From a bacterium (GTDB taxonomy: Bacteria > AUK180 > JAQVHJ01), in NCBI GenBank assembly GCA_028696285.1, contig JAQVHJ010000061.1, forward strand, positions 1-9,443: a DNA stretch of 9,443 nucleotides. The letters are read 5' to 3'. Both the position numbers and the translations under genes were made by a program. The first letter of the stretch is position 1, and every line of letters starts with the position of its first letter. The notes under the pieces were generated by a model. The model had not been told where the DNA came from and ran no database searches. It saw only the letters and a list, made by a program, of their open reading frames with translations. Of this stretch, positions 1 through 6,200 are shown in pieces.

Positions 1-125
1 ATAATAAAATAAGGGTATACACGAAAAGAGCATATGGGTTTAAAACAGAAAAAATGATGATGAATATGATATATTTAACCTGTGGAGGGTTAAGATGATT
101 TACCCACACAAATTAAAGTTGAGCC
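1..125 (+). mobile_element. Right end of an insertion sequence, probably ISL3-like (truncated by window start)
   Basis: The segment holds the tail of a transposase reading frame (stop at 96-98) followed by 27 non-coding bases ending in GAGCC at 121-125. TTACCCACACAAATT at 100-114 followed by GAGCC resembles the right terminal repeat I recall for ISL3-family elements (inference from memory). Independent support comes from the host sequence: the repeat unit that starts AAGTAcc at 376, 683 and 933 is always preceded by GGTTCT, but the copy starting at 126 is preceded by GAGCC instead. The repeat is therefore broken exactly at 125/126, as expected for an insertion. If ISL3-like, an 8-bp target duplication would begin at 126 (AAGTAACT), with its partner left of the window. 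Confidence 0.5.
3..98 (+). CDS. Transposase, C-terminal end only
   Basis: An open frame enters from the left edge and ends with TGA at 96-98. The 31 visible residues include NKIRVYTKRAYGF and then MNMIYLTCGGLR. A basic R-A-Y-G-F/Y motif followed by a hydrophobic I-Y-L segment is what I expect at the extreme C-terminus of DDE transposases of the IS204/IS1001/IS1096/IS1165 (ISL3) group. No catalytic residue is visible because that part lies outside the window. Family assignment rests on a short tail and on its position just before a plausible terminal repeat. It could instead be the end of another DDE transposase family. Confidence 0.45.
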   Translation, partial: NKIRVYTKRAYGFKTEKMMMNMIYLTCGGLR

Positions 126-1140
126 AAGTAACTTTATTGTTTAAATACAAAACCCTTCATGCCCTTCATGTCCTTCATGGTAAAAATATTACATTCTACT
201 GCTGTCTAAGTATTATTCGCGTTTTGGTTCATAATATCTTATTCATCTTAAAATCAAATAAGTAAATTTTCATCCTTCTGCGATTCTGTGGTTAAAGATT
301 CTCTGCGTCCTCCGCGTCCTCTGCGGTGAAAATCACATTCAACGGCTTCTGAAGTATCGTTTGCTTTTTGGTTCTAAGTACCATAGTTATCTGAAATACA
401 ATACCCTTCCTGCCCTTCATGTCCTTCATGGTAAAAAGTATTTTTGTATTTCGAATCACGATTCACAAATCACTAATCACGATTATTCCATTCCTGTCCT
501 TCATGGTAAAAATATTACATTCTACTGCTGTCTAAGTATTATTCGCGTTTTGGTTCATAATATCTTATTTATCTTAAAATCAAATAAGTAAATTTCTCTT
601 TGAATTCTCTCCGTGCTCTCCGTGTCTCCGTGGTAAAAATCACATTCAACGGCTTCTGAAGTATCGTTTGCTTTTTGGTTCTAAGTACCATAGTTATCTG
701 AAATACAATACCCTTCCTGCTCTTCATGTCCTTCATGGTAAAAATATTACATTCTACTGCTGTCTAAGTATTGTTCGCGTTTTGGTTCATAATATCTTAT
801 TCATCTTAAAATCAACTAAGTAAATTTTCATCCTTCTGCGATTCTGTGGTTAAAGATTCTCTGCGTCCTCCGCGTCCTCTGCGGTGAAAATCACATTCAA
901 CGGCTTCTGAAGTATCGTTTGCTCTTTGGTTCTAAGTACCATAATTATCTGAAATACAATACCCTTCCTGCCCTTCCTGTCCTTCATGGTAAAAATATTA
1001 CATTCTACTGCTGTCTAAGTATTGTTCGCGTTTTGGTTCATAATATCTTATTCATCTTAAAATCAACTAAGTAAATTTTCATCCTTCTGTGATTCTGTGG
1101 TTATAAAAATTTTCCGTGTCATCTATGGTTAAAAATTCAA
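126..1140. repeat. Satellite-like array of four ~250-bp direct repeat units
   Basis: Anchoring on AAGTA..., units begin at 126, 376, 683 and 933, spaced 250, 307 and 250 bases. The last unit decays around 1140, just before the stop of the next gene. Each unit contains an element ending CCTTCATGGTAAAAATATT (TAAAAATATT begins at 181, 507, 739 and 990) and an element beginning AATCACATTCAACGGC (331, 638 and 889). The 307-base unit is explained by a 75-base insertion minus an 18-base shorter module. The two halves of each unit are themselves diverged copies of each other, so the array is a dimeric repeat. The short open frame at 361-591 falls wholly in the array and is not a gene. Confidence 0.9.
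421..512. repeat. 75-bp insertion in the second array unit, flanked by a 17-bp direct repeat
   Basis: The 17-mer GTCCTTCATGGTAAAAA occurs at 421-437 and again at 496-512, whereas other units carry it once. The extra 75 bases contain a cluster of the GAATCAC/GATTCAC word (about 450-487) found in several other intergenic places here. This looks like a module added by slippage or recombination at the shared 17-mer. Confidence 0.8.
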
Positions 1141-1164
1141 CTTATTCAACTACCGTCCCCGGAA

Positions 1165-2103
1165 TTATTCAAACAGAAGGTCCTGTTCAAATATTTTAAT
1201 CTGGTCAGGTCCTACATTCAGGACAAAAACGTGATTACCTGTTGTAAGAATAGACATTGTCTCTGTTATCTGATAATCTTCAGGACCCCAATCTCTCCAG
1301 AATAAAAGTTCTTTTCCCTCAGGACTGAATTTATGAATTCCCCCGTTACCTCTTTCTGCAACCCAGAGATATCCAAGGTCATCAACATTGATATAATAAG
1401 GATCAGCCCAGTAGGCGCTGTCAGAAGCCCATTTCTTTAAAAAGGTCCCGGTCCTGGTAAATTTCTTAATCTCCAGGTTTTGCTCATCACAAACATAAAT
1501 ATTATCCCATTTATCAATAGCAATAGAGATAGGGTATTTAAACTCTGTATCTGTAGTGCCGAATTCCCCCCATTCCCTGACATATTCATAATTTTTATTG
1601 TAAACCACAATCCTGCAGTTGTTCATATCAACAATATAAATATAACCTTTACTATCAATTGCGACATCCGAGGGCCAGTCGAATAAGTAGTTGCCTTCGC
1701 CGTAACCGTTTCCTATCTTGGCAATGAAGTTACCCTGGGAATCAAATTTCTGAACACGGTTATTATTCGGGTCAGGTACCCATACGTTTCCTTCCGGATC
1801 AATTCCAATACCTTCCGGGTAATCAAATTGCCCGTTCGCCGTTCCGCTTTCTCCCCATTCCAATAGGAAATTAAGGTTGGAATCAAACTTTAAAACGCGG
1901 TCATTATACCTGTCACAGATATAAATATTCCCGTTTTTATCCATAGCCATATCTACCGGAGAACTATAGGTCATGTCCTTCACCCCAATAAATTGAATCT
2001 CTGTTGTCGGTTTTATCATTCCCGGTATCCAAACATCAGGATCGTCACACGAAATGAAAAAGATAATCGAAACCACCGCTAAAATAAAGAAAACTCTTTT
2101 CAC
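1165..2103 (-). CDS. NHL-repeat six-bladed beta-propeller lipoprotein
   Basis: A 312-residue protein starting with GTG at 2103-2101 and preceded by a GGGGG Shine-Dalgarno at 2110-2114, six bases upstream. The start gives a short lipoprotein signal: K2 R3, a hydrophobic stretch at 4-17, then F-I-S-C with the lipidated Cys at 19. Six repeats of about 47 residues follow (near 49-73, 96-120, 144-168, 191-215, 234-258 and 281-305). Each has the pattern P-x-x-[IVM]-A-[IVM]-D-x-x-G/D-N-[IV]-[YW]-[IV]-x-D followed by R/I-[IV]-x-x-[FY], typical of NHL repeats. Such propellers bind proteins or other ligands, or act as scaffolds; no catalytic signature is visible. The mature protein should be anchored at the outer membrane or in the periplasm. 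It has its own promoter and no operon partner. Stop TAA. No clear terminator hairpin follows; the gene runs into the satellite array 25 bases later. Confidence 0.88.
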   Translation of the reverse strand: MKRVFFILAVVSIIFFISCDDPDVWIPGMIKPTTEIQFIGVKDMTYSSPVDMAMDKNGNIYICDRYNDRVLKFDSNLNFLLEWGESGTANGQFDYPEGIGIDPEGNVWVPDPNNNRVQKFDSQGNFIAKIGNGYGEGNYLFDWPSDVAIDSKGYIYIVDMNNCRIVVYNKNYEYVREWGEFGTTDTEFKYPISIAIDKWDNIYVCDEQNLEIKKFTRTGTFLKKWASDSAYWADPYYINVDDLGYLWVAERGNGGIHKFSPEGKELLFWRDWGPEDYQITETMSILTTGNHVFVLNVGPDQIKIFEQDLLFE

Positions 2104-2108
2104 AGTTA

Positions 2109-2116
2109 TCCCCCTT
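2109..2116 (-). promoter_or_regulatory. Ribosome binding site supporting the GTG start
   Basis: On the minus strand AAGGGGGA lies with its G-run six bases before the GTG at 2103. No ATG with a comparable site exists nearby, and the GTG start yields a clean lipoprotein signal. Confidence 0.7.
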
Positions 2117-2136
2117 TTTTTATTTCCTTGTTATTT

Positions 2137-2166
2137 AATATAACACACAAGAAATCTTTTTGTCAA
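2137..2166 (-). promoter_or_regulatory. Sigma-70-type promoter of the NHL lipoprotein gene
   Basis: Minus strand: TTGACA (2166-2161, perfect -35), an 18-base spacer, and TATATT (2142-2137, 5 of 6 matches to TATAAT). Transcription should begin near 2130, leaving a leader of about 26 bases before the GTG. Confidence 0.75.
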
Positions 2167-2183
2167 GAAAAAAATAATAAGGT

Positions 2184-2310
2184 TCACAGATCGCGATTCA
2201 TGTATTTTAACCTGACGATGTATTATGTTCAAATGATACGGGCGAGGGCCCCTCACCCCTACAATATGTACCGTATGTTAATAATACAAATCTTCCAGTT
2301 CACGGATCAC
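2184..2310. repeat. GATACGGGC hairpin module (copy 1) with flanking repeat
   Basis: The segment reads CACAG..., TTTTAACCTGACGATG (about 2205-2220), then GATACGGGCGAG, CCCCTAC, AATACAAATCTTCC and a GATCAC/GAATCAC run. The same order recurs at 8808-9035 with differences. The hairpin pairs GGGCGAG (2240-2246) with CTCACCC (2252-2258), with one C/A mismatch and a 5-base loop. An outer ATACG/CGTAT pairing (2236-2240 with 2272-2276) competes for G2240. The open frame 2128-2358 lies over this repeat and is not credible as a gene. Confidence 0.75.
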
Positions 2311-2395
2311 GAATCACGAATCACGTTTACGTTCACCGCATGTATCAATCGTTTGTAATACAATTCTTTCGGATTACGATTCACGATTCTTTTTC
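2296..2395. repeat. GAATCAC/GATTCAC heptamer cluster
   Basis: Runs of seven-base words: GGATCAC GAATCAC GAATCAC near 2300-2322 and GGATTACGATTCACGATTC around 2370-2390. The same word family appears at 450-487, 2537-2560, 8803-8825 and 9015-9047. Confidence 0.7.
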
Positions 2396-2401
2396 TTCAT
2401 C

Positions 2402-2533
2402 CCGGAGGGATAGAACGCTTTTAGCCCACCATTTCAATGGTGGGTGTGAATAAATAAAATAATCATGCGAAGTTCAGAATAATTTAACTGTGCCAAATAT
2501 TATTAATGTAATGTTTATTTCACAATACATTTC
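2402..2533. repeat. 132-bp hairpin repeat, copy A
   Basis: Same length as copy B at 2878-3009, with 9 differences by my count (about 93% identical). Differences cluster in two short patches in the middle and 3' half. The first 58 bases and the last ~35 are identical. It starts CCGGAGGGATAGAACGC and contains a perfect 9-bp inverted repeat CCCACCATT-tc-AATGGTGGG at 2425-2444. No open frame of note. Confidence 0.9.
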
Positions 2534-2564
2534 AAATCACGGATCACGAATCACGATTCAAAAT

Positions 2565-2740
2565 TATGGATTGCCACAGTCGGTCATTGTAATGCCCTCC
2601 TTCGCAATGACATACAAATATCTGCAAACCAAATAACGTGATTAGCGAAGCAGTGTCCCCCACGTGCAAGGCTATGCAATCAATGTAGTACATAGGTACA
2701 CTGTCATTGCGTAGCGGCTGCAAGCAAACGAAGGTCACCG
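2565..2740. repeat. Two facing TCATTGCG-type repeat ends
   Basis: CGCAATGACA at 2603-2612 is the exact reverse complement of TGTCATTGCG at 2702-2711. Both belong to the dispersed 'TCATTGCGA...GCAATC' repeat type common in many bacterial genomes; here two copies face each other about 90 bases apart. The minus-strand open frame at 2544-2759 is a translation of this repeat (it contains CHCEGGHYNDRLWQS-like residues) and is rejected as a gene. Confidence 0.7.
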
Positions 2741-2799
2741 GTGAACGGTGAACGGTCAACAGTATAAATCAGTTCGAGTTCGAGTATTGAGTTCGAGAC
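2734..2799. repeat. Heptamer runs: GTGAACG and GAGTTCG words
   Basis: GTCACCG GTGAACG GTGAACG GTCAAC occupies 2734-2760 (7-base period). Shortly after, AGTTCGAGTTCGAGTATTGAGTTCGAGACG spans 2771-2800 (shown in full length by position only; words of 6-7 bases). A related GAGTTTGAGTAT...GGGACG stretch occurs at about 8703-8730. Confidence 0.65.
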
Positions 2800-2813
2800 G
2801 TCATATAAAAATA

Positions 2814-2874
2814 CTCCCCGATTAGGGGAGCAAACTCAAACTTGAATCTCTTACTGAGATTTCCTGAGGAAATC
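2814..2874. repeat. Two short inverted repeats
   Basis: CTCCCC (2814-2819) pairs with GGGGAG (2825-2830) across a 5-base loop. GATTTCC (2858-2864) pairs with GGAAATC (2868-2874) across TGA. Neither is followed by a T-run, and neither lies just behind a gene end (the nearest stop is more than 400 bases away), so I do not call them terminators. Confidence 0.6.
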
Positions 2875-2877
2875 TTT

Positions 2878-3009
2878 CCGGAGGGATAGAACGCTTTTAG
2901 CCCACCATTTCAATGGTGGGTGTGAATAAATAAAACGATCGTGCGAAGTTCAGAATAATTTAATAACGGAAAATATTATTAATGTAATGTTTATTTCACA
3001 ATACATTTC
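2878..3009. repeat. 132-bp hairpin repeat, copy B
   Basis: Direct-orientation partner of copy A at 2402-2533, 476 bases away. The 9-bp hairpin is at 2901-2920 and is unchanged. Both copies end CACAATACATTTC and run straight into a GGATCACG-type heptamer run. Confidence 0.9.
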
Positions 3010-3022
3010 GGATCACGGTTCA

Positions 3023-3200
3023 TCCCGATTTCGTGGAACCTACATCGGGACTGCTTTGTTAGTGGTAAGTGGAGTGTGGAGTGTGGAATGTGATAATGGA
3101 ATATGTGAACCGTGATTAGTCATTGCGAGAGAGATTGCAATAGCAATCGACAGAAGCAATCTCAATTGAAGTTAAGTGGTAAATGGAAGGTGGAGGGTGG
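3023..3200. repeat. Composite repeat, copy 1: ATCGGGA palindrome, GTGGA heptamers, TCATTGCGA element
   Basis: TCCCGAT (3023-3029) pairs with ATCGGGA (3044-3050). Next comes AGTGGTAAGTGGAGTGTGGA-type 7-base words, then a TCATTGCGAGAGAGATTGC element with GAGATTGC (3131-3138) pairing with GCAATCTC (3156-3163), then a second GTGGTAAATGGAAGGTGG run. Positions 3043-3181 match 9272-9410 with about three substitutions. The rest of the gap to 3299 holds a degenerate GTGATTCG run (3217 on) and nothing else I recognise. Confidence 0.85.
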
Positions 3201-3299
3201 AGAGAAATAGCAATTTGTGATTCGTTATTCGAAAGATTGTGATACAGTTCTTTTGGTTTTCGTTATCGACCGGATGGAGTTCTGGCAAACGAAGAAAAT

Positions 3300-6200
3300 T
3301 TATGAATGTAATTTTTTCTGAAGGATCTTTATGTCGTTATCAAAGCGCTTGGAATTGAATTTCATTGAAAATTTTATCATTGTTGTCAAAAGCCGTTCTG
3401 ATTTCTTTTTTAAATTTAAACGGATTAATATGGGGATTGTTAATTTATAGAGATCCCAATTGCTAACACCTAATTTTGTAAATTTTATAGAATTAACTAA
3501 GTCAAGCGATTTCTTGGGATTACCATTTTTCAATTCTATTTCAGCTTTTATTATTTTATTCAGGTTATCGAAGTCGGGATTGGACATCTTTTTAAAAATG
3601 TCCTCGTTTGATTTTAATAACTTTTCTAATTCCTCCATATTTCCCTGATCATGATAAAGAAAAATATATTCACCCAAAATATGCTGAAAATTATTTTCTA
3701 AATGTTGTTCTTTAATAAGTATTTTGGCATCATTTAAATATTTAAATGCAATGTCAAAATTTTTTATCAATCTATACCGGAAAGACAGATTAATCATGTT
3801 TCCTATAATTTGCAAATTCATTCCCAATTCCCGGTATAGTTTTAAGGCCATTAACCCTTCTTCAATCGAAAGAGTATAATCACCAAGAATCAGATGCAAA
3901 TCACTTTTATTTTGGTGTGTTTTTGCTATCCCAAGCTTATCCCCGATCTCTCTTGCTAAAGTTTCTTGTTCCACAAGTAATTTTTTTACCGTTTCAATTC
4001 GGCCCAAAGTCAGATTTAAAAGAGTTAAATTTGCATTTTTTAACCAGATACTTTCCTTTTGATTTAATTTTTTTGAAATATTAAGGGATTTTGTAAGGTA
4101 TTGTAATGATTTCATAAATATTTTTTTACTGTAATAAATTATTCCGAGGTCATTATAGGCTTCCGCCTTTTTTGAGAGTAATTGTCTCATGCTTTCTTTT
4201 GGAATTTTCCGTTTTGTCTTTTCTAAGTGGAGAATTTTTTTCAAACTATTTTCCAAATACTTGATACTTTTATTAAAATCACCCTTTAAACAGGAAATCC
4301 ATCCCTTTCCGACATTCACTCCTATTCTCTCGATAATATTTTCAATTGATCTTCCTGAATTTAATTTATAAATGTCATTTTCCAACTTAAGGGCATTGTC
4401 CATTCTTCCGGCTTTTAATTCAATGTCCGCGATTGAATGTAAAGCCTTTGTTCTTAAATTAATATAATCTTTTGCTTCCTTTTCCACCGTTTGGAATAAA
4501 TTTAAACTTTCGTTAATTTTTCCGATTATTTTCAGGTATCCTCCTCTTCGGATCAAAGCTGAAAGATAGACTTTCTTATCAGTGATTTTATTTTCATTAT
4601 ATAGATCTTCGATTTTCTTTAAATGGACATCTGATTCATTAAGCATATAATTATCCTGAAGCATTTTCCCTGCAAGGTAGTGGTATGTTGCTGCTTTATT
4701 CCATTCCTCCGCCTCTCCAAAGTGATAGGCAAGAACAGATGCATTTTCCTGAATTGATTTACTATATATCTTTTCAATCGTTTTCCCAATAGATAAATGG
4801 AGTCTTCTCCTTCTTTCCCGGAGCATTGAATCATAAATTATATCCTTTATGATTATATGCGAAAATATATATTCAAGATTTTTAATATCGTTAAAATATG
4901 TCAATCCGAATTTATTTGAAATTGAAAGTTCATCCTTAATAATTTTTTTTAAAACACTTGAAAGAAGAACCTGCTTGAAATTTATACCGATCACACTTGC
5001 TGCCCGGAGAGTTTCCTTTACTTTTTCTTCAAGACTGTCTATCCTTGATAAAACCATTGAGAATATATCTTCAGGAATCTCGATTATTTTTATTTTCTCA
5101 TTCTTTACCCAGCGCCCGTCCTTCAATTCAACAATTCCCTTTTCAATTATATACAGAAGGATTTGTTCAAGATAAAAAGGATTATTACCGGCTTTTGATA
5201 CAACTTGTATTTGAATCTCTTTATCAAGGTCGAAACCATTTAAGATTGAATCTATAAGATTCCCGACAGAAGATCGCTCAAGACCTTTAAGATGTAAAAT
5301 TTTAACATCATCCTTATTAGGAAAAAGAGAATAATTAAATCCGGGTCTTGTTGTTAAAATAATAGATGCTTTTAAATTATTCTTCAGGACTAAGTTTTTA
5401 TAAAGATAAAGTATTGCCTCAAGATCATTTGTCTTCGCGAAATGAAGATCTTCAAAAAGCAACAATAATCTTTCTTTATGGTAGGTGAAAAAAAGGTTGA
5501 GTCCTTCAAACAGATTTAATTTTCTATTGACAGGTGTCAGTTGTGAATACAGGGAATCTTTATATTCCAATCCGAAGAGCATGGTGCCAAGAAACGATAT
5601 CTTTAAAAATAAATCATTTCCATTCAACTCATCTTGAGTTAACTCCCTGCCAAAATACCGCTTGATCAATTTAACAATATATTTCTCAAGAAGATCTTTT
5701 TTAATTTCATCCGGGTCAGTTAGATTGAATCCGGCCTTCTTTGCGATCATACTTGAAAATAGATAAAAAACCGGTTTAATCGAATCTGTTGTTCCGCTGA
5801 ATATCTCATATTTTGAAGAGGATGGCAGGTTCATAAACTGTGAAAGAAGCCTTGATTTTCCTATGCCTGCATCACCTTCAACTACGATTACAGGTTTCCC
5901 GCCTTTAACATTTTCAGTAAGAAAAGAGAGTTCCTTTTCTCTTCCGATAAAATCATATTTAAATCCATGAAGTTCTTTCTTTTCCATGAATAGGAATCTT
6001 TTTAAAAGATTTGACTTTCCCTTAACCTTTGTCGCCTTAATATTTTTGAACTGAATTGAGGAAGAGGTCTTTTTCATTACATTTTCCGAAACAACTATTT
6101 CACCTGGATTAATTGTATTTACAAGCCTTGCTGAAGTATTGATAATATCTCCTAAAACGGTATATTGTTTTTTCCAGTTATTACCTGTAAGTCCCGAATA

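Noticed and set aside
361..591. 76-residue plus-strand open frame in the array
   Set aside because: It lies wholly in the tandem repeat, has no ribosome binding site, and its peptide simply translates the repeat.
126..1140. CRISPR array
   Set aside because: Repeats are ~250 bp, and there are no short unique spacers of constant length and no cas genes.
2128..2358. 76-residue plus-strand open frame
   Set aside because: It covers the GATACGGGC and GAATCAC repeat modules and starts inside the lipoprotein promoter; similar peptides arise from the related repeat at 8945.
2507..2524. CRP-like site TGTGAAATAAACATTACA (minus strand) in the 132-bp repeat
   Set aside because: The half-sites are 8 bases apart rather than 6, one half is imperfect, and it is repeated in a spacer far from any promoter in this window.
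2544..2759. 71-residue minus-strand open frame
   Set aside because: It is a translation of two TCATTGCG-type repeats and heptamer words, with no start signals.
2858..2874. Intrinsic terminator for the cyclase gene
   Set aside because: The hairpin is more than 400 bases past the stop and is not followed by a T-run on the minus strand.
4849..5257. Overlapping plus-strand open frames of 108 and 86 residues inside the cyclase gene
   Set aside because: They are shadows of the long minus-strand frame, without ribosome binding sites or protein-like composition.
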